Numbered from the stretch's first letter, positions 26,401 through 35,473 are shown. The stretch: 64,000 bases of DNA from Pseudoalteromonas rubra (GCF_005887115.1 NZ_PNCJ01000015.1:124001-188000); one strand, 5' to 3'. A program made the numbers and translations. Notes: generated by a model not told the origin, from the sequence alone.

Positions 26401-27915
26401 AGTGTTCACCCACGTACCCTTGAGGAAGACTTGCGCACCTGTGGCATGGATTCGCTCAGTATCATCATCTATCTGACCCATTTGTCGGAGACCTTTGGGC
26501 TGCAACTTAATACCGATGACTTTATCGCCAACCCAAGTGTGGCAACTATCTCTGCCTATATTCAAACAGCCCGGGTCACCTCGCCAACCTCTGTTGCACC
26601 GGGTCAAAAGGTCAAAAAGTTGGGCAAAGATCATGCACCGGCAACCTTCACTCAGACAAACATTTTTCGTCAGTGGCAACAGGGCAACCTGTACAATATG
26701 TTTCAGTGTTTTGCCGTTCAGGGCACAGTATGCCCAAAGCGAATGCACCTGGCCTTTGCGCAGCTGGTCGAGAGCACCCAACTGTTTAATAGCCGCTTTG
26801 AAATGCGTGGCGATACCCTGTGGTGTTGCAACAATGGCACCGACGTATTAAATCCGTTCGAGCACATCGACCTGAGCCACCTCAGCTCACAAGCGGCCCA
26901 GAATATGCTCGAGTTGCGCTGTAGTGAACAAAAAAGCCATCGCTTTGCATTGGAGCAGGGCGAGCTGATCCATGTGCAACTCCTTACTCTGCCAAATAAT
27001 CAGCAATATCTGCTGCTGAATATTCATCACATCATTACCGATGCGGTCTCAAACATTAATATCATCAGCGCGCTAAAGCGATACTATGATCAACAAGCAG
27101 AACAGACACCACACACGCAATTGGTAGACTTCTTTGATTATGCCTGGGAAGAGCAACGTTTCTTCGGTGCCGCTGAAGGTAAGCAGATTGTCAGCGACTA
27201 CCAAAAAGCGCTGGCGCAGTATTCACCCTACCCTAAATTCCGGCATTTGAATGGTGCACTCTGGACACCGTCGCTGTATCGGACGCAATCCTGTACCCTG
27301 GTAGATTTCTTTAGCCAATCAGCTGTGCATACGGGCGTAAGTCAGATCCAATCCCTGGTAGGCGCAATATGTCAGGTCTTTTCAGGTTACCTGATGACAC
27401 CCGAGATCCTCATGGCGGTCACCTTTACCGGACGGACTTCAAGAGAAACACGCGATATGATAGGCCCGCTTTACAAAGTGGCTCCGTTGTTGGTCAAACC
27501 CGATGAGGCACATGACTTTAAAGCGTCCGTCGCCTCGGGGGTGGCCAAAATCTATAATGAATGTGTGCCTGAGTTCACTCAGGTTATTGCACAGTCGTCG
27601 CTAAGCGAATATTTACCCTACTTTAAGCTCAATTACATTACCAATAGCAATCAGCTACTGGCGCTCGACTTTGATGGTTTTACGCTACAACCCGAAGATC
27701 ATGGCGATCAGGAAGATGTGATCAAAAACATGGGGGTCTCACGTCGGGTGCCGCTGAATATCGTCGCAGTGCAATCGGGCGAAAACCTGGTCATGAACTG
27801 GCACTACGTGGAAGGTGCTTTGTCCGACACTATGATATCAAGCATGATAACCGGCTTTTCTGAGTTACTGAGTATCACTGAGCAAAAGGCGCCACTGAAA
27901 CGCTATGGGGAGTAG
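23491..27915 (+). CDS. Stand-alone NRPS module, C-A-PCP-C, proline-like code
   Basis: GAAGGAATATT precedes the ATG. Order of the 1474 residues: condensation domain with AHHILLDG (His134 onward); adenylation domain with FSSGTTGVPKG (near residue 587), QYGPAETH and a C-terminal TANGK; carrier domain with CGMDSLS (Ser988 takes the phosphopantetheine arm); and a second condensation domain with IHHIITDA (His1179), where Ala replaces the usual Gly of HHxxxDG. The specificity residues read by eye are D-V-Q-I-I-S-Q-V-V, close to the published proline code DVQLIAHVV. There is no thioesterase, so the final C domain probably releases the product by condensing it with an amine or a partner carrier. No donor for the first C domain is encoded nearby. 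A convergent MFS exporter may export the product. Confidence 0.92.
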   Translation: MNDLTTKQHTLNAFKSRVISQLGCHELVHEQLQIANDSVLNPDTLKYHIGGLFHLQGDLCAQDLVKQVTLVFNHLCGESELDLDMTQTLADQAQARAFAEQFKQCPFELTHGALVRIALRRAAQGGYFLVLVAHHILLDGLSLYRLFCKALAMLSMSVDEITTELAQMRYHNTHKYSAHHLAFWQTYLQDLPDFMFDYTPPSQAGTQTLSAHFSVPNTQIHALQSLCQQHNVGFHVYIAHLLGEFYQHHFKQSVVVGYALNNQRRDQHSYGMSSKVLPQIVPPAGQNFIDSVKSLQSDFNQLFRKSQVPIGEINHCAAVSASARNLVFDVMINYLNPGALLDDIDGVELNSEMLVQSDHTHPVSVNLVYNEHSGMEVMLSANPAYVTPAHLQKLSVLLEKALRQGAQQALQFGQSHEIPALNEWQFIRGKRHPLSVSDLPGRVIRCTANNTPEAVAIRDHHGKQYNYQWLHSRQQKIAHWLLANTLAQQNVAVVMEHTADMVATMLACLNTGRVIVPVNADAEVSYVEDILTRAKAACAIVDNPHWASALSQFNVATIESVCEQQNSAGAQLHNHAVCLDSLAYLVFSSGTTGVPKGIMLAQRTLANLCLHHRLDPNLSAPAHVLNTTALGFDVAIQTILTTLCCGGTLHLTTSNVRKEAANILDNVVNNQISRLIVTPSLLHILAAQATFNENPFNMLNQIIVSGEQMVMSEQVRTFLQNSGATLINQYGPAETHVVTQHSLYDLASLANGDAVPIGRPICNVRLAMHRSSNLNSDNQGVLYIGGPSVALEYIQAPQLSAERFVHLPAPAHASLFFNSRDRVIRLSGDRLLFSGREDDSVKVRGRFVNLKTVEKRLMAIADVADACATTYRSHGVMRLIAFVTSTGNEHDLSSLSIRQKLLDSAPNWLVPDTLVPTGTFPRTANGKVDTRRLLAEFENKQHALTSTDTEQSSQKSLIEQQVLAVLAQKCSVHPRTLEEDLRTCGMDSLSIIIYLTHLSETFGLQLNTDDFIANPSVATISAYIQTARVTSPTSVAPGQKVKKLGKDHAPATFTQTNIFRQWQQGNLYNMFQCFAVQGTVCPKRMHLAFAQLVESTQLFNSRFEMRGDTLWCCNNGTDVLNPFEHIDLSHLSSQAAQNMLELRCSEQKSHRFALEQGELIHVQLLTLPNNQQYLLLNIHHIITDAVSNINIISALKRYYDQQAEQTPHTQLVDFFDYAWEEQRFFGAAEGKQIVSDYQKALAQYSPYPKFRHLNGALWTPSLYRTQSCTLVDFFSQSAVHTGVSQIQSLVGAICQVFSGYLMTPEILMAVTFTGRTSRETRDMIGPLYKVAPLLVKPDEAHDFKASVASGVAKIYNECVPEFTQVIAQSSLSEYLPYFKLNYITNSNQLLALDFDGFTLQPEDHGDQEDVIKNMGVSRRVPLNIVAVQSGENLVMNWHYVEGALSDTMISSMITGFSELLSITEQKAPLKRYGE

Positions 27916-27972
27916 CCTAGATAGCCTAACCCACTCCGCAGCCCTTGGCTCTACAACTCCCATCATTAATCA

Positions 27973-27992
27973 GCCCGGCTTTCACGCCGGGC
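27973..27992. terminator. GC-rich hairpin between NRPS and MFS genes
   Basis: GCCCGGC and GCCGGGC form a perfect 7-bp stem with a 6-base loop, between the ends of two convergent genes. There is no clear U-run on either strand, so termination is likely but not certain. Confidence 0.5.
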
Positions 27993-28054
27993 GCACTGCT
28001 CATTAAAATTGAACTGTTGCAGGCGTGGTCATTCAAGCTGCCCACGCTGGTAAC

Positions 28055-29284
28055 TTAAACCTCATGTACCACTCTGGTTGTTGCTTTCAGTTGACCCTCA
28101 GCAATTTTATAAAAGGCCAGAGCCGCAAACGATGTCAGCGTGGTCAGCACAAACAGCATCACGCCGCTCGACAGGTCCAGTACCATTCCTCCTAAAATGG
28201 GCGCGAAAGCGTAGCCTAGCGAGCACAGGCCTGCTGCTCCGAAATAACTGGCTTTGAGATTATCGGGGGCCAGCCTGTCTATATACACATTGATATTACT
28301 GAACATAATCGCCTCGCTCAAGCTAAGCACTATCATTGCTGTGATCCAGCCCCAAGTATTGTGGACATCATTAAAGGCCATCATTATTTGTGATACCACC
28401 AAAATGGCGCCACCCAGATATAGACGATATTCCAGACGCCAGTTTCTCATGATATGCAGCAGCGGAAACTGACATACAATAATGACGCACGAATTGGTAA
28501 TGATCACGGCAGAGATCAACCAGGCAAGTTCAGGGACTTCTGCTCGGGTAAGATACTGTACCAGGCTGGTATCGCATTGCGCATACACAAAGTACACTAA
28601 AGTTGTAGCCAACAGTACCACCAGAAAAGCCCGATCTTTATTGAGTATTTTCAGCCAGTTAGAAAAGTTAGGTACTGATTGGGGTGTCGTCGAAGAGACT
28701 GGCTTTGAGGGCCGGAAATACAGCAGTGCCACCAACAAACCCAGATATGATATCGCGGTATAAATAAAGCTAAACTGCTCTCCATTGAGGCCTGCCCATA
28801 AGCCATAAAGCGGTCCTAACGCCGCGCCTACATTGACCAGAAAATACAGTAAATGTAGCGCCAGCTCCCGATCTTTAGGATTTACTAGCTCTTCGGTTAA
28901 CAAAGCTTTGCTGGGGGCTTCCCACAAGGTGCGAGGCAGACAAGCCAGAAACACCGCCACAGAGAATAACCACAATGAATTGGCCAGTGCCAGCATTGCA
29001 AAGGAAATCACCCCAACAACCACAGCAATATAAAGCATCTTGGTACGGCCAAAGCGATCCGCCAGATTGCCCGTGTAAAACCCTAAGAAGACCGCCAAAG
29101 TCGCTGAACCAGTCAGCAACAACCCAACTTCAGTGGCACTCAATCCATAACTTTCGTACAACATCACTGCCAGAAACGGCCACACCATATAATAACTGGC
29201 CCGCACAAAGAAATTGCCGATCAACATCACCCAGACCAGTGGCGTGAATCGCGATAGCTGAGCTGGTAAACTACTTATATCCAT
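28055..29284 (-). CDS. MFS-family exporter under a SoxR-type promoter
   Basis: The 409-residue protein has about 12 membrane helices. The loop after helix 2 carries the MFS motif GNLADRFGRTKM, and the N-terminus is typical of drug/metabolite efflux carriers of the MdtH/YdeE kind. It would pump small molecules out by proton antiport. AGGGAA precedes the ATG. A SoxR-type operator lies in its promoter (29319-29349), so it is probably induced by redox-active compounds, as SoxR-controlled MFS pumps are in other bacteria. It is convergent with the lone NRPS and may export that product, or simply protect against redox-cycling drugs. The substrate is unknown. Confidence 0.88.
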   Translation of the reverse strand: MDISSLPAQLSRFTPLVWVMLIGNFFVRASYYMVWPFLAVMLYESYGLSATEVGLLLTGSATLAVFLGFYTGNLADRFGRTKMLYIAVVVGVISFAMLALANSLWLFSVAVFLACLPRTLWEAPSKALLTEELVNPKDRELALHLLYFLVNVGAALGPLYGLWAGLNGEQFSFIYTAISYLGLLVALLYFRPSKPVSSTTPQSVPNFSNWLKILNKDRAFLVVLLATTLVYFVYAQCDTSLVQYLTRAEVPELAWLISAVIITNSCVIIVCQFPLLHIMRNWRLEYRLYLGGAILVVSQIMMAFNDVHNTWGWITAMIVLSLSEAIMFSNINVYIDRLAPDNLKASYFGAAGLCSLGYAFAPILGGMVLDLSSGVMLFVLTTLTSFAALAFYKIAEGQLKATTRVVHEV

Positions 29285-29318
29285 ACTTTTCCCTATTATC
29301 GTTCTTTTTGTGATGGCC

Positions 29319-29349
29319 AGACTAATTCCTCAAGTTAAGTTTAGGTCAA
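29319..29349 (-). promoter_or_regulatory. SoxR-type promoter/operator of the MFS gene
   Basis: On the minus strand: -35 TTGACC, exactly 19 bases, then -10 TAGTCT. The spacer contains the operator. On the plus strand, 29328-29345 reads CCTCAAGTTAAGTTTAGG, matching the Escherichia coli soxS operator CCTCAAGTTAACTTGAGG at 16 of 18 positions. The 19-bp spacing is the hallmark of MerR-family activated promoters, where the regulator untwists DNA. The MFS start codon is about 30 bases beyond the expected transcription start. A second copy lies at 36012-36042. soxR itself is not in the window. Confidence 0.8.
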
Positions 29350-29443
29350 GCTTAACCTTGTCTGTTATACACTTAATTTCATCATATCATCGCGCAAGAT
29401 TGTGCAAACAATAATAAATTCACACAGCAACACAGCCATACAC

Positions 29444-29468
29444 AAAAAATGCGGCCATCAAAGCCGCA
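29444..29468 (-). terminator. Rho-independent terminator of the S41 peptidase gene
   Basis: TGCGGC and GCCGCA form a 6-bp stem around a 7-base loop. On the minus strand a run of T residues follows at once. It lies about 35 bases after the peptidase stop. Confidence 0.75.
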
Positions 29469-29501
29469 CTGGTTGGGAATCATTCAGTATAAGCAAGCAC
29501 A

Positions 29502-30941
29502 TTACAGCGAGTAAGTTGCGCTCAATGCTTTGGCAATAAATTCTGCTTTGTTCAGACCTTGCTGACTGATGACAATGTCTGGCTGTACCGGCGTCATTTG
29601 TTGCTTGCCAGACGGACGGTCCAGAATAAAGCGAGGTGTAACGGCGCGGATACCTGTGTGTTTGAGCGTCAGAAATTGGATCCCCCCACTTTGCGAGCTA
29701 CGCCCGCCTGTCGGAGTGCCCACCAGGGTTGCAAAACTATAGTCCTGAATAGTATTGGCAAACAACACTGAAGATGAATAAGTCAGGGGACCCGTCAATA
29801 CACTGACCTTACCGTTAAACAACAAACCAGGATCCGTTTCAGGCTCAGTCATTTTTGTCAGTTCCCCTGATAACACTGAGCCGACGACCTCACCCGGGTC
29901 GCGGTATTTTTCCAAAATCCTGACCTGATAAGTCGAGCCATGACGATATGGAGTGGTAGCAATATACTTCAAAATGCCCTGTTTCCAGTACACATCATCT
30001 CCGCCAGTATTGTCAGAAATATCAATCATCAGGTGCTTAGTCTGTGCTTTATTCAGTCGTTCGAATGTCTCAGCCATAAATTGGAAATATGCATCCGGTT
30101 CATCCCAGCCAAACTGCTTGATGGTCAGCAAAGCCTGCTGATTGTCGAGCAACTTAAGATTAAAATTATCGTCGAAGGTGCGCTGCTTAATGCTTACTGG
30201 TGCCTTGTTGAGTGCAGCAACACGCACAGACTCACCTGCTCCGTCTGTTTGAAACTTTAGCGTAAATGCGTTTTTTATGCCGTACATTAAACGATACGTC
30301 ATGGCAAAGCGACGAGTCAGTAATGCGCTGCGAAAAGCAACATTGTCGCCCTCTATGCGCTGCAGCAAAGTCGCAACCACCTCAGTTACAGGAATCCCAT
30401 TGATCTCTTGAATGTATTTGCCATCATGAGCAGACGGTGCCCCACCCAATTCACTCACCACTTTGAGCCCCCGGTCACTTAACGCAACTTCAAAAGGAAA
30501 CAATTTAGCGCCCTGCGCCACCCATTGTCGCCATTGCGTATTGGTACCGTCACCAATACTCAGGTGGCCATCTGCCATCATGCTATTGAGGCTGGCAAAC
30601 TCACGCCATATCTGCTCGCCAGTCATCGGTTTATTCAGCCTGTCACGCAATGTATCGATTCGCTCATAGAATCCGTCAATATCCTGAATACTGTGCGTCA
30701 GATCCGGGTGCGTAGTATGTACCCAGTGAACCCACTGATTGATGTCGGCCTGGATTGCTTCTGCACTGTACACTGCAGAGAAATGCCCGAGTGTTTCATC
30801 TGCTTTTGCAGCTTGCGTTCCACAAAGCACCATCAGGGCACCGGCTAGTGACGTTCCAAGCAAGCGTTTCAGCGAGCTGCTCAATGTTTCGCTCTTAGGT
30901 TTAACTACCTGAGTCGAGAAGTAAGAAGTATTAAAGTTCAT
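29502..30941 (-). CDS. S41-family (C-terminal processing type) peptidase, exported
   Basis: AAAGGATAC precedes the ATG at 30941. The 479-residue protein has an atypically long signal-like N-terminus, with the hydrophobic core LLGTSLAGALMVLCGTQAAKA at about residues 28-48. A helical N-terminal part follows, then a PDZ-like segment around IQEINGIPVTEVVATLLQ, and the S41 catalytic core: HLMIDISDNTGGDDVYWK, then VSVLTGPLTYSSSVLFANTIQDY with the Ser nucleophile region, and LVGTPTGGRSSQ. It probably trims or degrades peptides in the periplasm or outside the cell. It is not linked by spacing to the MFS gene; a terminator separates them. Confidence 0.85.
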   Translation of the reverse strand: MNFNTSYFSTQVVKPKSETLSSSLKRLLGTSLAGALMVLCGTQAAKADETLGHFSAVYSAEAIQADINQWVHWVHTTHPDLTHSIQDIDGFYERIDTLRDRLNKPMTGEQIWREFASLNSMMADGHLSIGDGTNTQWRQWVAQGAKLFPFEVALSDRGLKVVSELGGAPSAHDGKYIQEINGIPVTEVVATLLQRIEGDNVAFRSALLTRRFAMTYRLMYGIKNAFTLKFQTDGAGESVRVAALNKAPVSIKQRTFDDNFNLKLLDNQQALLTIKQFGWDEPDAYFQFMAETFERLNKAQTKHLMIDISDNTGGDDVYWKQGILKYIATTPYRHGSTYQVRILEKYRDPGEVVGSVLSGELTKMTEPETDPGLLFNGKVSVLTGPLTYSSSVLFANTIQDYSFATLVGTPTGGRSSQSGGIQFLTLKHTGIRAVTPRFILDRPSGKQQMTPVQPDIVISQQGLNKAEFIAKALSATYSL

Positions 30942-31173
30942 GTCTGTATCCTTTGCGCTATGGTTTTTGTTTTGCGGTCACTCATATTCACTTTCATATA
31001 CAGAGCAGTTTGCATGCCAAAAATAAACCAATAACAATCAACAAGATACAAACAAACCTAATCCAACCGGACGGACACCGGACAGTCCGCGGACAGCACA
31101 TCCTGTACCTATTTTGTTGAGTGCTTTTTCGTCATCCTGTAGAATGTCGCCGGATTTTTCATGGAGAATTTGA

Positions 31174-33972
31174 ATGCAGTATCTGATTATTGGCATGCTT
31201 TTTATAATGGGCGTAATGAAGCAGGCCCAAGCACAAGTAGATGTCAGCCAGCTCAGCGTCTACAAAGTTGCTGAGCATGAATATATAAATTATGAGGCCT
31301 CGGGCGGGGTATCAAAAATTGCAGGGAACACCCTATTTAGGGAAGGCAGAGAAGGCAACACCCTCTATCATGTTGATAGCCAGGACATCACTTTTAAACG
31401 CCAGTATCCTAAGTCGCATTTTGTTGAACCGACAAACATTATTATGGAGTACGAGCTATCTGACGATGGTAAAAAGCTGCTCTCGATTGACAAAGCCAAT
31501 GAAGTTGCAAAAATCTGGCAGATCAATGCCGACTTTTCGTTAGAGTTATTATCTGAGATTGGCTTTAACAAGCCGCCTGAGGAAATGAGATTTGTCGACG
31601 AAGCCTTTCAGGATGGTCATTATATTTTGTACGGCCAGAGAGAAGATGGCACCTTTGTCCGCAAAGTATTTGCCTGGGATCAAGCTAACAATCGCTTTTC
31701 ACAGCACAGCCGTTTAACCTTCAATAACGCAACCCCGTCTCATGAGCTTGAATTTCACAGCTATCCAGAACAGGGGCTGATGGTCGCAGTCTCTCCAGAA
31801 ACACTCTACCTGTATCAGGAAAGTGGCCAGGGGTTTGAACTTAAGCTGGAACAGGGTTTTGAGTTTTTCAGCCATAACCGTATTGTAACCAAATTGGACA
31901 CCATCAATAACCGTTTATTGGTACATTACTGGAAAGAAACCATCACGTTAGAGCTGGACACAAACAACAGCGTCACAGCAGTCACTACACTGCCCCATGA
32001 GTCTTTGTTTGGGCTTGACATCACCGTGCATAATTTACACCAGACAGCGGATCGTTTAATCGCTCAGACTCTGGGCTGCTTACATACACTAAGCTTAAAC
32101 GACACCAATACCTATACCGCTACAGAATTGGAATGTAATCCATCGGTCTACAATATCAGTGATATCAGCGCGGACGGTAGCAAGTTACTTATGCCTAACA
32201 GGGGTCTTAATGTCGTTGATATTAAAAATATTAATGATATTAAAAGGATAACCCGGCCGCTAGAGCAGGGGCGCATCAAATCACCGGGTAACAGCCAAAT
32301 GAATCTTCCTTTGGGGGAACACAGCAGCCTAAGTTACAATGGCACCTTACTCACCCACAGCCATTTAACGCCTGAGCAAGGCCAAACCTTTGTATCTGAC
32401 AGCCCGCTAGAGAGTCCACTCACCCCCGAATGTAGATACCAATGCAAAGCATGGCTGACCTTGGGTAAAGAAGTGGTGGCATTGCATAACGACCAGTTTA
32501 CCCGTTACAGTGTAAGCGATGAAGAGGAAACACTAAGCACACTCAGTGGTACACTCACTTTGAGCAACAGTGGGTCTCTGGGTATTTGGTTCAAAGCCAT
32601 TGCATTGAACGAGACAGAATTCATGCTGACTGACGGCAATTCCCTGTCTGTCTTTACTAAAACCCAGACAGGGTATGTCCATAAATTCACTCAAAACATT
32701 GATATTGAGTTTGATTATTACGGCTATACCGACGTCGACTTTTTATACCAAAATAACCAGTTGAATTTGTTCGACAGAGACAACAAGCAACTGGTGCGCT
32801 ATAACTACACAGGCGATGAGCTCACATACGACACGACCATACCTTTTGGTCCACTCGACTCCGGAGATATCTTCGACAGAAACTTGTCGACTTATATGCT
32901 CAATGATCGCCTGATTGTTGAAACTCAGCGCGGTTACCAGTACATCCGGGCGATCAAAATATTTAGAATCGAAAAAAACACCCTCATTGAAGAAGACAGT
33001 TTGCCGGGCACATTGCTTGCGCCGCCGCACGCACTCAGTGGAACACAGATGATGCTTTTAACCGACCAGGGTGACGACAAGATCTTTGTGTTTGACTCAT
33101 CAGTTGATGACTCCCTGATTGAATTGGGTGACTACAACGGTTACAAGGGCAGTTATACACCAAAGGGTCAACTACTGCATTTTTATGGCCAGGGCAGTGT
33201 CTTTGTCAGTAAAGTCCTGCAACCCATTACCGACACACTGGACATCACCACCTTGCAAGGGGTTAAAGCGGAGTTTGACCTCAACGAGCTGTTTAACGCC
33301 TCTTTACATGGCAAGCTAACGTTTTCAGCAGAAAATTTACCAGCCGGTCTCACCCTGTCGGCACAAGGCCTGATGCGCTTTGACGGCACAGTTACGTATG
33401 ACACCAATATCACGGTTAATGTGCTCGATGGTCATCAGCGAACTGCAACCTTTTCAGTGCATAATACCTTTATGCCAGGTCCCGAAGCCAAAGACAGCCT
33501 GCTTATTGAGATGACTCAGAATGAATCTTACACGGTAGACCTGAAAACACTGGTCGCAGATGCATTGGCTGTGACGGTCAACCACGCTGAAGGAGACATG
33601 ACCTTGTCAGGCTCAACAATCACAATAACTTTCTATGAACCCGGCTTATATCAACTTCCTTTCAGTGCAGTCAACGTGCATGGCGCCGTAGCCACCCATG
33701 TGCTGAAATTTAACGTTTCAAAACAAACAGGCAACTCTAATTCTGACTCTGAAAAAGAACCTGACGTTGGCGCACAGGATAGTAGTAACGGTGGAGATAC
33801 AGAGACGACAACCGATGGTAATACAAGTTCAAACACGGGCAACACAAAGAGCACAACCAACACCAGTAACACCGCCAAAAACGATGGTGGGTCAGGCGGT
33901 AGCATGGCCTGGCTACTGATGGCAATGACGCTGCTGTTGCCAAAGCGCAATCGTTTCAGACGGGTGCATTAA
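31174..33972 (+). CDS. Large exported protein with beta-propeller-like body and GlyGly-CTERM-like end
   Basis: I do not recognise a named family for the 932-residue protein. Its N-terminus is a signal peptide (MQYLIIGMLFIMGVMKQAQA). Residues about 30-660 have many blades of WD/propeller-like character, with recurring FVFD/LYQ/LFD strands and Asp-Gly turns. Residues about 680-770 resemble a cadherin-like/Ig-like domain (DLNELFNASLHGKLTFSA...GLTLSAQGLMRFDG). A second such unit follows, then a long Ser/Thr/Asn/Gly linker, a hydrophobic helix (SMAWLLMAMTLLL) and basic residues. That tail fits the GlyGly-CTERM sorting type, as in the metalloprotease at 13847. It is probably a type II secreted, surface-processed protein. 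GGAG precedes the ATG. A strong terminator follows. Confidence 0.75.
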   Translation: MQYLIIGMLFIMGVMKQAQAQVDVSQLSVYKVAEHEYINYEASGGVSKIAGNTLFREGREGNTLYHVDSQDITFKRQYPKSHFVEPTNIIMEYELSDDGKKLLSIDKANEVAKIWQINADFSLELLSEIGFNKPPEEMRFVDEAFQDGHYILYGQREDGTFVRKVFAWDQANNRFSQHSRLTFNNATPSHELEFHSYPEQGLMVAVSPETLYLYQESGQGFELKLEQGFEFFSHNRIVTKLDTINNRLLVHYWKETITLELDTNNSVTAVTTLPHESLFGLDITVHNLHQTADRLIAQTLGCLHTLSLNDTNTYTATELECNPSVYNISDISADGSKLLMPNRGLNVVDIKNINDIKRITRPLEQGRIKSPGNSQMNLPLGEHSSLSYNGTLLTHSHLTPEQGQTFVSDSPLESPLTPECRYQCKAWLTLGKEVVALHNDQFTRYSVSDEEETLSTLSGTLTLSNSGSLGIWFKAIALNETEFMLTDGNSLSVFTKTQTGYVHKFTQNIDIEFDYYGYTDVDFLYQNNQLNLFDRDNKQLVRYNYTGDELTYDTTIPFGPLDSGDIFDRNLSTYMLNDRLIVETQRGYQYIRAIKIFRIEKNTLIEEDSLPGTLLAPPHALSGTQMMLLTDQGDDKIFVFDSSVDDSLIELGDYNGYKGSYTPKGQLLHFYGQGSVFVSKVLQPITDTLDITTLQGVKAEFDLNELFNASLHGKLTFSAENLPAGLTLSAQGLMRFDGTVTYDTNITVNVLDGHQRTATFSVHNTFMPGPEAKDSLLIEMTQNESYTVDLKTLVADALAVTVNHAEGDMTLSGSTITITFYEPGLYQLPFSAVNVHGAVATHVLKFNVSKQTGNSNSDSEKEPDVGAQDSSNGGDTETTTDGNTSSNTGNTKSTTNTSNTAKNDGGSGGSMAWLLMAMTLLLPKRNRFRRVH

Positions 33973-33989
33973 CTCGGTTCTGACTATGT

Positions 33990-34015
33990 AAAAAGGCGCA
34001 AAAAGGCGCCTTTTT
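33990..34015. terminator. Bidirectional terminator
   Basis: AAAAAGGCGC (33990-33999) pairs with GCGCCTTTTT (34006-34015), a perfect 10-bp stem with a 6-base loop. A/T runs on both sides suit termination in both directions between the convergent genes ending at 33972 and 34020. Confidence 0.88.
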
Positions 34016-34019
34016 AATT

Positions 34020-35393
34020 TTATCGGGCAATAATACCCAACCGTCGAACAAAATGCTGATAAGACGGATACTGGTACAAAGGGGTAAAAACCGGGTCTAC
34101 CGCCGACCACACCACAGCCTGCTGACGCCGGTCTAACGCCTGCTCAAGATAAGCAACAGCCATCTGGGGCTCGCCCGCCATTACCGCATAACGCGCCAGT
34201 GACATAGGCGGCGTGTAATGGCCAATCTCTGCGCGCAATGGATCTTCATGCAACAACCAGCGATATACACCGGATAAGCCATCGCGGGCAAATGCAGACT
34301 CAACCTGCGCCATTAGGGATGGGCTGTAACCTGCATCCTGCATCACCCACTGCATCTGGGCAAATGCTTTATCGTATTCGCCCAGCTGCTCGTAAACCGT
34401 GCGCAAACAGGTATGATAAAAACGGCTGGTGTCGCTATACGGCTGTAACTTAAGCAAAGCTTCCAGCGCTGCTTCATGGCGCTGACTCATGGTATAGACC
34501 CAGGCGACACTCTCACTGGAATAACCATTCGGATCCAGCAATCTGTATTGCTCAATATGTTCAAGCGCGCCCTGAAAATCCCCCGTCGCCATTAAAAACT
34601 GACCAAACCAGAGGTGCCCCTCCGCATGTCCCAAGGCAGCTTTGAAATAGCGCCGGGCAGCCTGCGGCTCAAAGTCTATCAATAAGTATAATTGCGCCAT
34701 CAACAAATTAGCTTTTAAGTGCTCCGGTGTTTTGGCCAATACGGACTGTAACAATGTGTGGGCACGGCTGCGATGATGTGGATTGCGCTGCGGGTCTTCC
34801 TGCAACTGACGTAAATACGCATCAGCCAGCCAGACTTTAGGCTCAATCAAATCTGAGCGGGTCAGCGTTAATTGCTGCAATAAAGCAATACTCTGCCCAA
34901 TAGATTCGGCCTGATTATTCAGTAAGTAGCGAGCCTTTTGAAAGTTTTCAGATTGCTCAGGTGACATAGGAACGGGATCAGAGAGCATGTTAAACTGACT
35001 GCCAAGCAAAGCGGCCCCCAGTAATAATATTGCGCTACACAGCATCAGAGAACTTGAAAAAACGGACTTATCTGCGCCTATTTGTGGACCAACCCAGCGA
35101 TAGCCAACACCTGTAATGGTTTTGATATAGCTGGGCTGTTTAACATTATCGCCCAATAGTTTACGCAGGCCAGTGACAGTGACATAGATGGCATCTTCAC
35201 TGACCACTCTGCCCGGCCATAAAGTAGTAAAGATCTGTTCTTTAGTCACATCCGTGTTGGCATTGTCCATCAGTAACATCAGCAGCGCATACTGTTTATC
35301 ATCTAGCGAGACAACTCGCTGACCACTGTACAACTGCTGATGCTGATGATTTAGAACCCAATCTGGTTTAGCAATAATGTTGACTGTCGCCAT
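34020..35393 (-). CDS. ToxR/CadC-like membrane regulator with TPR domain
   Basis: The 457-residue protein has an N-terminal OmpR-type winged helix (about residues 1-100, with VVSLDDKQYALLMLLMDNANTDVTKEQIF, VSEDAIYVTVTGLRKLLGDN and ITGVGYRWVG). A single transmembrane helix follows (FSSSLMLCSAILLLGAALLGS, about 110-130), then a periplasmic helical part with TPR-like repeats (for example HEAALEALLKLQPYSDTSRFY). This is the layout of CadC/ToxR-type regulators that bind DNA directly from the membrane, without phosphorylation. Targets are unknown. It ends against the large exported protein and may sense an envelope or peptide signal. Confidence 0.87.
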   Translation of the reverse strand: MATVNIIAKPDWVLNHQHQQLYSGQRVVSLDDKQYALLMLLMDNANTDVTKEQIFTTLWPGRVVSEDAIYVTVTGLRKLLGDNVKQPSYIKTITGVGYRWVGPQIGADKSVFSSSLMLCSAILLLGAALLGSQFNMLSDPVPMSPEQSENFQKARYLLNNQAESIGQSIALLQQLTLTRSDLIEPKVWLADAYLRQLQEDPQRNPHHRSRAHTLLQSVLAKTPEHLKANLLMAQLYLLIDFEPQAARRYFKAALGHAEGHLWFGQFLMATGDFQGALEHIEQYRLLDPNGYSSESVAWVYTMSQRHEAALEALLKLQPYSDTSRFYHTCLRTVYEQLGEYDKAFAQMQWVMQDAGYSPSLMAQVESAFARDGLSGVYRWLLHEDPLRAEIGHYTPPMSLARYAVMAGEPQMAVAYLEQALDRRQQAVVWSAVDPVFTPLYQYPSYQHFVRRLGIIAR

Positions 35394-35473
35394 CCCGGCA
35401 GCCTCTGATAGAACCCTCTCTGGAAACAGATAATAAAGTAAACTTTTTGTGAAGTCTCGTACCGATTGCCTCT

